Source: Thioalkalivibrio sp. ALJ21 (GTDB lineage: Bacteria; Pseudomonadota; Gammaproteobacteria; Ectothiorhodospirales; Ectothiorhodospiraceae). Taken from it: 64,000 nucleotides of DNA. The notes under the pieces were generated by a model. That model worked only from the letters and a program-made list of their open reading frames with translations. It had not been told where the DNA came from and ran no database searches. Positions 1 to 10,437 of the stretch are shown here, one piece after another. The stretch covers positions 62,001 to 126,000 of the forward strand of contig NZ_KB905155.1 in assembly GCF_000378605.1 (NCBI RefSeq). The letters run 5' to 3'. The position numbers were made by a program, and so were the translations under genes. How positions within the stretch are numbered: position 1 is the first letter of the stretch; the number at the start of each line of letters is the position of its first letter.

Positions 1-48
1 CAGGGGGCCCGTGAGGCCGTTCAGTCGATAGGCGGGGGCGACGATCAT
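1..48 (-). CDS. N-terminal fragment of an unidentified gene, putatively Zur-regulated
   Basis: A minus-strand ATG at 46-48 opens a frame (MIVAPAYRLNGLTGPL) that runs off the left edge. Only 16 codons are visible, so no family can be assigned. A perfect Zur-type palindrome lies two bases upstream of the ATG, so the promoter -10 (TATAGT or TATAAC inside the palindrome) is very close to the start. This would mean a near-leaderless message or a start further downstream. It is on the same strand as the DUF1007 gene, whose stop lies about 90 nt away. A zinc or metal uptake role is inferred from the operator only. Confidence 0.35.
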   Translation of the reverse strand, partial: MIVAPAYRLNGLTGPL

Positions 49-50
49 AT

Positions 51-65
51 CGTTATACTATAACG
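51..65. promoter_or_regulatory. Zur-box-like operator
   Basis: CGTTATACTATAACG is a perfect inverted repeat around one central base. Its core GTTATA-N-TATAAC matches the known gammaproteobacterial Zur operator (GTTATANTATAAC inside a longer palindrome). It lies just upstream of the leftmost minus-strand start and downstream of the DUF1007 stop, so it most likely controls the truncated gene to the left. The match is seen in the sequence; regulation by zinc is inferred from the family consensus. Confidence 0.75.
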
Positions 66-137
66 CTGTCCTGCGGGTGCATCGACCGGTTTTTCGTTCG
101 AATCCTGTGCGAGCGTGCACATCGATCAGTGCTTCGC

Positions 138-794
138 CTAGTCCGAGGTGTTCCGGCATTGCAGGGTGGCGGTCTCGGCAAAGTAGCGTCCGAGATTGTC
201 GACCGGGCTGCGGTCCTGACGTTCCAGGGTGGCGGCATAGCGCATTAACTGCGGGTCCGGGCGCGCCTCTTCGATCTGCACCTCGCAGCCCTGGCGATTT
301 TCGATATGGACCACGTCGTCCGCGTCATGCAGGACTTCAATCCAGTAGGTCGGGTCGAATACGCGATATGTGAAGCCGTTAGCATTGTCGAGGTCATGTT
401 CGGCCAGTGGCAGGTCGAAGCGCAGATAAAGCCGCCGATCCTCCAGCGATAGCCGGGCGTTTTCCGCCCGGGGTACCGCAAGCTCCGCGTCGTCGTGGCG
501 CAGTTCGGTGAAGTAGTTATAGGCGGCCAGATTTTCCAGCATGCGCTCCGCGACCCGATCCAGCGCCTCGTCGATGCCGATATCGCCGTCCAGGTCCCGG
601 GTCATCTCTTCCAGCAGCATGTGGCTGTAGGTCGGATCGATCAGCCAGGCCTGCTGCATGCGCTCCAGCTGGCCGTTGTCATCGAACACGAGCCCCACGC
701 GCAGGTCGATCCAGGCGTGGGGGTGTGCCAGCGCGAGGCCAGGGATCAGCAACGCCAGGCCCAGCAGGAGTCGCTGGATGAGGCGTCGGGCCAT
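138..794 (-). CDS. DUF1007 family periplasmic protein
   Basis: A 218-residue protein with an N-terminal signal peptide (MARRLIQRLLLGLALLIPGLALA) and a mature N-terminus starting HPHAWIDL. An early HPH motif is the hallmark of the DUF1007 family. That family is often encoded beside NicO/RcnA-type nickel-cobalt permeases or zinc uptake genes, so a periplasmic metal-related role is likely, but the biochemical function is not established. The ATG at 794 was chosen because it gives a proper signal peptide and begins 2 nt after the cysS stop, which suggests co-transcription with hisI and cysS. The upstream in-frame extension overlaps cysS and is a shadow. Confidence 0.8.
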   Translation of the reverse strand: MARRLIQRLLLGLALLIPGLALAHPHAWIDLRVGLVFDDNGQLERMQQAWLIDPTYSHMLLEEMTRDLDGDIGIDEALDRVAERMLENLAAYNYFTELRHDDAELAVPRAENARLSLEDRRLYLRFDLPLAEHDLDNANGFTYRVFDPTYWIEVLHDADDVVHIENRQGCEVQIEEARPDPQLMRYAATLERQDRSPVDNLGRYFAETATLQCRNTSD

Positions 795-796
795 GT

Positions 797-2217
<1,421 letters not shown>

Positions 2218-2221
<4 letters not shown>

Positions 2222-2700
2222 TGCGGGTCGTCCTTGTGGCCGTACAGGGTCTCGGGGGCGATCTCCGGATCGCTGGTGATCACGGCCTCGTCGTTGTCGA
2301 TCTGCACGTAGAAGCAGCTGCGCCGGCCGGTATGGCAGGCGGGGCCGGTCTGATCGACCTTCAGCAGGATGGTGTCGCCGTCGCAGTCCAGGTGCAGGGA
2401 CTGCAGCTGCTGCACCTGACCCGACTGCTCGCCCTTGCGCCACAGCGCCTGGCGCGAGCGCGAGTAGTAGCACACGCGCCCGGTGCGCAGGGTCTCGTCC
2501 AGCGCCTCGCGGTTCATCCAGGCCATCATCAGGACCTCGCCGCTGTCGAACTGCTGGGCGATCGCGGGGATCAGGCCGTCCGGATTGAGCTTGAGTTTTT
2601 CCAGCACCTCGGCGGCTGGCTGGCGGGTGTTGCGCGAGGCTTTTTCCAGTGTCTTGAACATGTACGCCGGCATAGCGGAAACCAGCGCCAAGGGTACCAT
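2218..2700 (-). CDS. hisI: phosphoribosyl-AMP cyclohydrolase (HisI)
   Basis: Catalyses ring opening of phosphoribosyl-AMP in histidine biosynthesis. The HisI core is clear: [17 protein letters not shown], then [27 protein letters not shown], which supplies the zinc and magnesium ligands. It is a stand-alone HisI without the HisE pyrophosphohydrolase domain, and it lies outside any his operon in this window. Some 35 residues precede the core. Starts at 2700, 2673 or 2661 are all possible and none has a strong ribosome site. The stop overlaps the cysS start (ATGA). Confidence 0.93.
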
Positions 2701-2710
2701 CCCGCGCTCG

Positions 2711-2749
2711 TGATGAGCAGATCAATACGCGCGGTGAGAGTGCTCATCA
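2711..2749. repeat. inverted repeat upstream of hisI
   Basis: TGATGAGCA at 2711-2719 is exactly complementary to TGCTCATCA at 2741-2749, with a 21-nt loop. It lies 11 bp upstream of the longest hisI start, in the region divergent from the histidine kinase gene. It could be an operator or a leader hairpin. No terminator T-run follows. Confidence 0.4.
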
Positions 2750-2850
2750 GGCGCGCGCGTCGATAGTTCTTGCAACCCCGGTGCGGGTGGTCGATTCTCA
2801 GACTAAAGTAGCAATACACAAGCGGGTTTCCGCGCGGGCAGGGGAATGGG

Positions 2851-5016
2851 TTGGAGCGCGAGGCACGGGATAGGGGCCCATCCACCGGCAAGGCGTTCAG
2901 CGCCTGGCGCACGGCCAGCTGGGTGGCGCTGGTCTACCTGGCGGTCGGACTGCTCTGGATCGGGCTATCCGATCAGGCGTTGTTGTGGCTGGTGGATGAT
3001 GTCCAGGTGCTGGGCTGGCTGCAGACGGTCAAGGGTTTTCTTTATGTCAGCGTGACCGCGGTCGTGCTGTTCCTGCTGCTGTACTGGGTGCTCGCGGCCC
3101 GTGACCGGGCCTCGGCCGAAGCGCGCTATCTGACCGAGGTGGTCAATCGCTCGCCGGTGGTCACCATCGAGTGGGCCGCGCGTCCGGGCTGGCCCGTGGT
3201 GTATGTCTCCCCGAACGTGCGGCGCTGGGGGATAGAGCCGGAGGCGCTATTGTCCGGTGCGGCCGACTATTCCCAGAGGATTCATCCCGAAGACCGCGAG
3301 GCCATCGTCGAGGACGTGTCCCGGCACATGGAGCGCGGGCCGGACGAGTATCTGCAGTACTACCGCCTGGATGTGGGGGGTGGGCGCTGGATCTGGGTCG
3401 AGGACCGGACCTGGCTGGAGCGCGGCCGCGCGGGAGAGGTTCGCCGCTTTCACGGCCTGCTGATGGACGTGACCGAACGGGTGCAGGCCGAGCGCAATCT
3501 GCGTGACAGCGAGAAGCGCTTTCGCGCCATCTTCGATAATGTGCAGGAGGGTATCCTGCTGCAGGACTTCGAGACGGGCGCCTTTGTCGGGGCGAATGCC
3601 GCGGCGCTGGCCATGTATGGCTACGAGCGCGAGGAGATCCTGCGCTGCACCGTCACGGATCTCAGCGCGCGCGAGCCCGGATACGAGGTCGAGCGCCAGC
3701 AGGTCCTGATTGACCGCGCCCGGCGGGGCGAGCAGATCGTGTTTGAATGGCGCGCGCGCCACCGCGACGGCCACGTCTTCTGGGTGGAGGCGAACCTGCA
3801 GGCGACCGAGATCGCCGACGAGCGCCTGCTGCTGGTGACCCTGCGCAACATCGAGCCGCGCAAGAAGGCCGAGCAGGCCCTGAACCGGCAGATGGACCGC
3901 CTGACCCATGCCGAGCGCCATGCGGGCCTGGGTTCCTGGGAATACGTCATCGAGACCGGGCAGCTGTGGTGGTCCGATCATCTGTACGAATTGATGGGCC
4001 TCGAACCGCAACGCTATGCGCCCGGCCTGGGCGATGTCTGGGAGGTGCAGTTCGACCCGGATGCGGGCGACGCGGAACAGTTGAAGGAAGTGCTGCAACA
4101 GCTTTCCCCGGGCCATGAAGGTATCGGCCGGCGGTTTCGGCTGCTGCGCCACCCGTCACGCGGTACCGAACGCTGGTTCAGCCTGACGGTGGATTCCGTG
4201 GCGGAGCGCGACGACGGGCTGCATGCGGTTCAGGGGACCATGCTGGATATTACGGACCTGCAGCAGGCGGAGAGTGAGCTACGTCAATTCAACGCCGAAC
4301 TGGAGGAGCGGGTGCGCGAGCGTACGGCGGCCCTGGAGGCAGCGAACCAGGAACTGGAATCGTTTTCCTACGCCGTCTCGCACGACCTCAAGGCGCCCTT
4401 GCGAGGGATCGACGGTTACAGCCAGCTGCTGGAGGCGGATTACGTCGATTTGCTGGACGCGGAAGGCCAGATGTTCATCCGCAACATCCGGGCCGGGGTC
4501 GCGCAGATGAACGAGCTGATCGGTGACCTGCTCGACTACTCGAGGATGGAACGCCGTCCCCTGGAACAACGCGGCGTGCGTCTGCAACCGCTGATCGAGG
4601 AGGTGCTCGACGGCCTTGATCCCGCGCTGCGTGAACGTGCCGAGGTGGCCGTCAATATGCCACCGGATCTCGAACTGCAGACCGACCCGGACGGGCTGGG
4701 CCTGGCCCTGCGCAACCTGCTCGACAATGCCCTGAAGTTCAGCGCACCGCGCGAAAAGCCGCGCATTGCGGTGACGGCCGAACCTCGGGGCGAGACCCTC
4801 CACCTGGCCGTGAGCGACAACGGGATTGGATTCGACATGGCATTCCAGGAACGCATCTTCGAGATCTTCCAGCGCCTGAATCGTGCCGAAGACTATCCGG
4901 GTACCGGGGTCGGTCTGGCACTAGTGCGCCGGGCATTGCAGCGTCTTGGGGGCCGCATCGAGTGCGAAGGGCGCCCCGATGCCGGCGCCACCTTCCGACT
5001 GGAGCTTCCCCTATGA
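2851..5016 (+). CDS. membrane-bound PAS sensor histidine kinase
   Basis: A 721-residue kinase. Two transmembrane helices (about 23-41 and 62-82) bracket only a short periplasmic loop, so sensing is probably by the cytosolic PAS domains: three PAS/PAC repeats at about 93-214, 222-345 and 355-470. A coiled coil leads into HisKA with phospho-accepting H511 in SHDLKAP. The ATPase domain shows the N box (NLLDNALKF, about 621), DNGIGFD and GTGVGLAL. The start is TTG at 2851 after a GGGCAGGGGA ribosome site; the nearby ATG at 2846 is out of frame. The stop overlaps the response regulator start (ATGA). The signal sensed is unknown. Confidence 0.93.
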   Translation: MEREARDRGPSTGKAFSAWRTASWVALVYLAVGLLWIGLSDQALLWLVDDVQVLGWLQTVKGFLYVSVTAVVLFLLLYWVLAARDRASAEARYLTEVVNRSPVVTIEWAARPGWPVVYVSPNVRRWGIEPEALLSGAADYSQRIHPEDREAIVEDVSRHMERGPDEYLQYYRLDVGGGRWIWVEDRTWLERGRAGEVRRFHGLLMDVTERVQAERNLRDSEKRFRAIFDNVQEGILLQDFETGAFVGANAAALAMYGYEREEILRCTVTDLSAREPGYEVERQQVLIDRARRGEQIVFEWRARHRDGHVFWVEANLQATEIADERLLLVTLRNIEPRKKAEQALNRQMDRLTHAERHAGLGSWEYVIETGQLWWSDHLYELMGLEPQRYAPGLGDVWEVQFDPDAGDAEQLKEVLQQLSPGHEGIGRRFRLLRHPSRGTERWFSLTVDSVAERDDGLHAVQGTMLDITDLQQAESELRQFNAELEERVRERTAALEAANQELESFSYAVSHDLKAPLRGIDGYSQLLEADYVDLLDAEGQMFIRNIRAGVAQMNELIGDLLDYSRMERRPLEQRGVRLQPLIEEVLDGLDPALRERAEVAVNMPPDLELQTDPDGLGLALRNLLDNALKFSAPREKPRIAVTAEPRGETLHLAVSDNGIGFDMAFQERIFEIFQRLNRAEDYPGTGVGLALVRRALQRLGGRIECEGRPDAGATFRLELPL

Positions 5017-5447
5017 GTCCGAACGCGCGTCAGCCGGCCATCCTGGTGGTCGAAGACAACCCCGTGGACATCGACCTGATGCAACGGGCCTTTGACCGCC
5101 GGAACCTGGCCAATCCGCTGGAGATCGCCCGCGACGGCGAGGAGGCCTTGGCTTGTCTGCAGCGCTGGGAGTCCGGCGAGCAGGAACCACCCGCCGTGAT
5201 ACTGCTGGATATCAAGCTCCCGAAGATCAGTGGCCTGGAGGTATTGCGCGCGGTGCGATCGCACCCGGAGTTCGGGCGTATCCCGGTGGTGATGCTGACC
5301 TCGTCCAGCGAGGATCGCGATATCCATACCGCCTACGATGCCGGGGCCAACTCCTACATCGTGAAGCCGGTCGACTTCACGAAGTTCATGGAGGTCGCCG
5401 AACACGTCGAACTGTACTGGTGTCTGCTGAACCAGCACCCACGCTGA
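5013..5447 (+). CDS. single-domain response regulator (Rcp1-like)
   Basis: A 144-residue stand-alone receiver. VVEDNPVDIDLMQRAF gives the acidic pair, ILLDIKLP carries phospho-acceptor D66, MLTSSSEDRD the switch Thr/Ser, and IVKPVDF the conserved K118. The DNPVDIDL signature and the lack of an output domain resemble Rcp1-type regulators that pair with PAS or phytochrome kinases. The ATG overlaps the kinase stop (ATGA), so it is almost certainly the cognate partner. It may relay phosphate or act by protein contact, possibly on the downstream GGDEF/EAL protein (inference). Confidence 0.94.
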   Translation: MSPNARQPAILVVEDNPVDIDLMQRAFDRRNLANPLEIARDGEEALACLQRWESGEQEPPAVILLDIKLPKISGLEVLRAVRSHPEFGRIPVVMLTSSSEDRDIHTAYDAGANSYIVKPVDFTKFMEVAEHVELYWCLLNQHPR

Positions 5448-5468
5448 CGCCCTGACGGAATCCCCCCT

Positions 5469-8400
5469 ATGCATGTACTCGTGGTCGAAGACCAGGCTGC
5501 CGATGCCGATCTGCAGCGCCGTTCCATCGAGCGCGGCGTCCCTTCGGCTCAGGTCGTCGTGGCGGACACCCTCGCAGGGGCGCGCGAAGCACTGGCAGAC
5601 CAGACGTTCGATTGTGCGCTGGTGGACCTGCGTCTGCCGGATGGCAACGGGCTGGATCTGGTGGCCGAGCTGCGCGACCAGGGGCGCCCCGAGGCGGTGA
5701 TCGTCCTGACCGGGCATGGCGAGCAGGAGACCGTGATCGCTGCCTTTCGCTCCGGGGCGGACGACTACCTGACCAAGGCCGAAGGCTATCTCGAGCGACT
5801 GCCCACGCGCATCGTCGATGCGCGCTCGCACCGTGATCTGCGCGTGGCGGACCCGCGCGAGCCGCTGGCAGTCCTGTATGTCGAACACAACGAGTTCGAT
5901 ATCGGCCTGGCGCGTCGCGAGCTGGCGCGGCGCGCCCCGAATATCCACCTCACGGTGCAACGTACGGCGGAGGCCGCCCTGGAGGTCCTGCCGAGTTCGC
6001 CGGAGGAACCACTGGCGCTGGACCTGCTGCTGGTCGACTATCGTCTGCCCGCGATGGACGGTCTGGAGCTGGCGCGTATCGTCCGCCATGAACGCGGACT
6101 GGATCTGCCCGTCGTGCTGCTGACCGGGCAGGGCACCGAGGAACTGGCCGCCCGGGCCCTGCGTATGGGCGTCGACGATTACGTGCTGAAAAGCGAGGGG
6201 TACCTCAAGGGCCTGCCCGCCGTACTCGACCAGGTCCATGTGCACGCCCGCCTGCGCCGCGAGCGTGCCGCCCTGGCCGCGAGTGAGCGGCGCTACCGCG
6301 AGGTGATTGATCAGGCGGGCAATGTCTTTTTTCATCTGGACCAGCAGGGGCGCTGGGTCTTTGTCAATCCCGCCTGGTCCGAGATCACCGGGTTTGTGCT
6401 GGAACAGACCCTGGGGCGGCCGCTGGTCGATTTCGTGGTGGCGGAAGACCGGGGGCGCGTCGGCGAGCTTGTTCGCGAGGTATTGGAGACCGGCGAGACA
6501 CGCGGCATCGGCGATGTGCGTCTGCAAAGTCGTGAAGGTGGCATTCGCTGGTGCGAACTGCGACTGCGCGCTCGGCAGTCCGAGCGGGACGAGCGGCCAT
6601 TCACCGGCACGCTGATCGACGTCACCGAACGCGTGCGCAACCAGCGTATTCAGGAGATCCGGGCGAACATCCTGGACCGGATCGCCACGGGCGAGCGTGA
6701 TCCCGCACTGCTGGAGGATCTGGTGCTGGGGCTGGAGTCCCTGAATCCGGACCTGCACGGCTGTGTGATGCTGCTGGATGCGGATGGGGACCAGCTGGTC
6801 GGCGCGGCTGGTCCGCGCATACCCGAGAGCCTGCGGTCGGTGACCAGCCCCATCCCGGTGGCGGATGGGGTCGGGTCCTGCGGCACCGCGGCCTGGTCCG
6901 GCGAGCCGGTGCTGGTCGAGGATACGCAGTCGCACCCCTACTGGGCCGGGCTGGAAGAGGCGACGGCGCAGGCCGGGTTTCGAGCCTGCTGGTCGTTTCC
7001 CTTTCGCGACGCCGATGGCTACGTACTGGGGACGTTTGCGGTCTACCTGGCCGATGCGCGACTGCCGCGTCCGGAGGAACGCGATCAGCTCGAGGAGTTT
7101 GCGCGTCTGGCCGCGCTGGCGGTGCAGAAGCTGCGCGCCTGGCAAGCGCTGGAACAGCGCGAGCGGTCACTGGAGGCTGCTGCGGGCCTGAGCCTGAACC
7201 TGCTGCGCAATGAAAACCCGTCGGTCGTGATGAGCCGCCTGCTGGGCGAGCTGGGCCGGGTTACGGGCGCTGATCGTACCTACGTGATGATGGATGCCGG
7301 CTCCGATTCCGAGCGCGAGACCCTGGAGCAGCATCGGTTCTTCTGGGTGAACCCCGAGGGGGAGCCTCCGATCCGTCCACCCAGCCTGCGCCACCTGAGC
7401 CTCGAGTCCGTGCTGCCTCAGTGGGACGAGCGTCTGCGGGCCGGGGAGATTATTCAGGCCCGGATCGTTGACCTGCCGGATGGCGAGCGGGAACTGTTCG
7501 AATCGGTTCAGACCCGGGCATTGCTCCTGGCGCCGTTGTTTGTGCGCGGGGAGTATCGGGGGTTCGTCGGTCTGGACCGTGTACGCCAGGGGCGAATCTG
7601 GGGCGCCGCCGACGAGCACATGGTCCGTATCGTCGCCGCGAACCTCGGGGCCGCCCTGGAGCGTCGTCGCGCGCTGACCGGGCTGCGCCGGCTGGCGGCC
7701 GTGTTCCAGAGTACCCGCGACGGGATCCTGATCACCGACCTGTCGGCCCGCATCGTCGCGGTCAACCCGGCCTTTAGCGAGATTACGGGGTTTTCCGAGC
7801 ACGACGCCCTGGGCCGAAATCCCCGCTTTCTGAAGTCGGGGCGGCACGACGCCGAGTTCTACCAGGAGATGTGGGCGAGCCTGGTGGCCACCGGGCACTG
7901 GCAGGGCGAGGTCTGGAACCGCCGTTCCACCGGCGAGACCGACCCGCAGTGGCTGAGCCTGGATGTGGTGCGCGACGAGGGCGGTGAGCCGCAGTACTAC
8001 GCAGGGGTACTGACCGACCTCTCCGCGCTCAAGCGCTCCCAGAACGAACTGGAATATCTCGCCCAGCATGACTCGCTGACCGACCTGCCCAACCGCAGCC
8101 AGTTGCAGACATTGCTGGGGCGCGCACTCGAGCGGGCGCGCGCGGAGCGGCGCGGTCTGGCCGTTCTCTGCCTGGACCTGGACCGGTTCAAGACGCTGAA
8201 CGACAGCCTCGGGCATTCGGTCGGCGATCGGGTGTTGCTGGAGGTCGCGCGGCGCCTGGCCGATGTGCTGGAAAGCCCGGACCTGCTCGGACGACTGGGT
8301 GGGGACGAGTTCCTTGCGGTCCTCGAGTCCGCCGACACGCACGAACTGGCAGAGGAAAGAGCCCGGGCACTGCTCGAGGTGCTGCAGCGCCCGTTCGTGC

Positions 8401-9374
8401 TGGACGACGGGCAGGTGGTCTACGTCAACGCCAGCATCGGTGTCAGCCGCTTCCCGGGAGATGGCGATACGGTGGTGGACCTGATGCAACATGCCGACGC
8501 GGCGATGTACCAGGCCAAGGCGCTGGGACGCGAGACCTGGAGCTTTTATACCGAGGACCTGACCCAGGCGGCCGCCGAGCGGCTGGATCTGGAGAATCGC
8601 CTGCGTCATGCCCTGAACGAGGAGAATGACGGGCTGGCGGTGCATTTTCAGCCGCAGGTCCGGCTGGTCGATGGCCGGGTTACGGGGGTGGAGGCCCTGG
8701 TGCGCTGGCGTACCGGGTCGGGCGAGAGTATCCGTCCGGATCGCTTTATTCCGATCGCGGAGGAGACTGGGCTGGTGGTCCCGCTTGGCGAATGGGTGCT
8801 GCGCGAGGCCTGCCGCCAGGGTCGCCGGTTGCTCGACGAGGTGAGCCCGGACCTGGTGATGTCGGTCAATCTGTCCCCGGTGCAGCTGCGGCGTGGCAAC
8901 CTGGTGGAGCAGGTCGCCATGATCCTGGAGGAAACGGGATTTCCCGCCCGTCAGTTGGAGTTCGAGATTACCGAGACTGGTCTGATGCAGCAGGGGGATC
9001 AGGCCGTCACGCGACTCAAGGCATTGAAATCGCTGGGCGTGCGGGTGGCCATCGATGACTTTGGTACCGGGTATTCGTCGCTCGCCGTGCTGCAGACCTT
9101 CCCGCTGGATGTGCTGAAGATCGACCGCAGCTTCGTTGACGGTGTGGATCGGATGGACGAAGAGGGGACCGATCGGCTGATCGCATCGACCATCATCGCG
9201 ATGGCGCGCAACCTGCAGCTGGAGGTCGTCGCTGAAGGCGTGGAGAACGAGGCGCAGGCCCGCTTTCTGATCGAGCATGGCTGCGAGTTCGGCCAGGGCT
9301 ACCTGTACAGCCCCGCACTGCCGCCCAAGCAACTGCTGGAGTGGGCCGCACGGCGAGTGACCTCGCCCGTTTGA
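5469..9374 (+). CDS. REC-REC-PAS-GAF-GAF-PAS-GGDEF-EAL cyclic-di-GMP protein
   Basis: A 1301-residue soluble protein. Domains in order: receiver 1 (1-120, D53 in ALVDLRLP), receiver 2 (about 137-258, D190 in LLVDYRLP), PAS (about 275-395), two GAF-like domains (about 405-560 and 575-735), PAS (about 740-860), diguanylate cyclase with intact GGDEF at 944-948, and phosphodiesterase with EAL at 1075-1077 plus NLSPVQL, DDFGTGYSSL and EGVEN. Receiver 2 has VEHNEFD where two acidic residues are usual. The inhibitory RxxD site before GGDEF reads ESPD, so product inhibition is probably lost. It starts 21 nt after the response regulator, in the same transcription unit. Both catalytic domains look competent, so net activity cannot be predicted. 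Confidence 0.93.
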   Translation: MHVLVVEDQAADADLQRRSIERGVPSAQVVVADTLAGAREALADQTFDCALVDLRLPDGNGLDLVAELRDQGRPEAVIVLTGHGEQETVIAAFRSGADDYLTKAEGYLERLPTRIVDARSHRDLRVADPREPLAVLYVEHNEFDIGLARRELARRAPNIHLTVQRTAEAALEVLPSSPEEPLALDLLLVDYRLPAMDGLELARIVRHERGLDLPVVLLTGQGTEELAARALRMGVDDYVLKSEGYLKGLPAVLDQVHVHARLRRERAALAASERRYREVIDQAGNVFFHLDQQGRWVFVNPAWSEITGFVLEQTLGRPLVDFVVAEDRGRVGELVREVLETGETRGIGDVRLQSREGGIRWCELRLRARQSERDERPFTGTLIDVTERVRNQRIQEIRANILDRIATGERDPALLEDLVLGLESLNPDLHGCVMLLDADGDQLVGAAGPRIPESLRSVTSPIPVADGVGSCGTAAWSGEPVLVEDTQSHPYWAGLEEATAQAGFRACWSFPFRDADGYVLGTFAVYLADARLPRPEERDQLEEFARLAALAVQKLRAWQALEQRERSLEAAAGLSLNLLRNENPSVVMSRLLGELGRVTGADRTYVMMDAGSDSERETLEQHRFFWVNPEGEPPIRPPSLRHLSLESVLPQWDERLRAGEIIQARIVDLPDGERELFESVQTRALLLAPLFVRGEYRGFVGLDRVRQGRIWGAADEHMVRIVAANLGAALERRRALTGLRRLAAVFQSTRDGILITDLSARIVAVNPAFSEITGFSEHDALGRNPRFLKSGRHDAEFYQEMWASLVATGHWQGEVWNRRSTGETDPQWLSLDVVRDEGGEPQYYAGVLTDLSALKRSQNELEYLAQHDSLTDLPNRSQLQTLLGRALERARAERRGLAVLCLDLDRFKTLNDSLGHSVGDRVLLEVARRLADVLESPDLLGRLGGDEFLAVLESADTHELAEERARALLEVLQRPFVLDDGQVVYVNASIGVSRFPGDGDTVVDLMQHADAAMYQAKALGRETWSFYTEDLTQAAAERLDLENRLRHALNEENDGLAVHFQPQVRLVDGRVTGVEALVRWRTGSGESIRPDRFIPIAEETGLVVPLGEWVLREACRQGRRLLDEVSPDLVMSVNLSPVQLRRGNLVEQVAMILEETGFPARQLEFEITETGLMQQGDQAVTRLKALKSLGVRVAIDDFGTGYSSLAVLQTFPLDVLKIDRSFVDGVDRMDEEGTDRLIASTIIAMARNLQLEVVAEGVENEAQARFLIEHGCEFGQGYLYSPALPPKQLLEWAARRVTSPV

Positions 9375-9450
9375 GGCGACGTCAGGCTCGCGCTCGCGGG
9401 TTGCGTGCGTACAATGGCGGGCTGTTTACCCGTTCGCCGGAGCTGTCGTT

Positions 9451-10431
9451 ATGTCGTCCCAGCCGCATCCTACCGCCATGCGTTCCCTGATCTTCCACGG
9501 CCTGACCCCGGGGCCGCGGCTGATCGTGCTGGGGGCGGTGCATGGCAACGAGACCTGCGGCACGCAGGCGGCCGAGCGGCTGCATGACGAGCTGGAGCGC
9601 GGCGAGCGGCGCCTGCAGTGCGGGACGCTGACGCTGGTCCCGCGCACGAATCCGCTGGCCTACCAGCTGGGGCAGCGCATGGGCGAGCGCAACCTGAACC
9701 GCAACCTGCGCGTGACCGAGGACCCGCAGGACTTCGAGGACCGCATCGCCAACGTACTGTGCCCGCTGCTGGCGGCGCACGACGTCCTGCTGGATCTGCA
9801 CTCGTTTCATACCGGCGGCCAGCCGTTCATCATGCTTGGCCCGCGGAACAACGAGGGCGGGCTGGAGGGCTTTACCCGTGCCCGCGAGGAAGAGGCCCTG
9901 GCCGCCTGTCTGGGCCCGAGGCGCATGGTCGAGGGCTGGCTGGATACCTACGCGCGTGGGGTCGCCCGGCGCATGAAAAACCCGAACGCCAGCCACCGCG
10001 CGCAGATGCTCTCCACCGACCCCAGCTACGGCATCGGCACCACCGAGTACATGCGCTCGCAGGGCGGCTACGGGGTGACGCTGGAATGCGGCCAGCACGA
10101 CGACCCGCAGGCCCCGGTGGTCGCCTACAACGCGATCCTCAATACCCTGGCCCACCTCGGCATGATCGAGGCCCCGGCCACGCCCGGGCAGGATGATCCG
10201 GAGGTCCTGCGCCTGGTCGAGGTGATCGACCGCGACCACCCCGATGACCGGTTCGTGCGCGAGTGGAAGAGCTTCGATCCCCTGCACGAGGGTGACGTGA
10301 TCGGTGTTCGCGCGGACGGGACCGAAGTGAAGGCCCCGGCCGACGGTTTCATTGTGTTCCCCAACCCCAACTCGCTGCCGGGCAACGAATGGTTTTATCG
10401 CGCCGAGTTCAGTGATCGCCGCGTGATCTGA
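9451..10431 (+). CDS. succinylglutamate desuccinylase/aspartoacylase family metalloprotein
   Basis: A 326-residue member of the AstE/AspA group of zinc M14-like hydrolases. The zinc site is readable: GAVHGNETCG (H31, E34) and LLDLHSFH (H117). ERNLNRNLR supplies substrate-binding arginines and TLECGQHDD the general-base glutamate. The C-terminal beta domain (about 245-326) has the ADGFIVFPN pattern of the family. GGAGCTG about 9 nt upstream serves as the ribosome site. The substrate is unknown, and no arginine-succinyltransferase genes are nearby, so calling it astE is not justified. The TSUP gene starts 6 nt after its stop. Confidence 0.85.
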   Translation: MSSQPHPTAMRSLIFHGLTPGPRLIVLGAVHGNETCGTQAAERLHDELERGERRLQCGTLTLVPRTNPLAYQLGQRMGERNLNRNLRVTEDPQDFEDRIANVLCPLLAAHDVLLDLHSFHTGGQPFIMLGPRNNEGGLEGFTRAREEEALAACLGPRRMVEGWLDTYARGVARRMKNPNASHRAQMLSTDPSYGIGTTEYMRSQGGYGVTLECGQHDDPQAPVVAYNAILNTLAHLGMIEAPATPGQDDPEVLRLVEVIDRDHPDDRFVREWKSFDPLHEGDVIGVRADGTEVKAPADGFIVFPNPNSLPGNEWFYRAEFSDRRVI

Positions 10432-10437
10432 CCTCCC

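Noticed and set aside
4893-9332. Very long minus-strand open frames (750 and 721 codons) opposite the signalling genes
   Set aside because: They lie exactly antisense to proteins with clear domains, have low-complexity His/Gln/Arg-rich translations, no family motifs and no ribosome sites. They are high-GC shadows.
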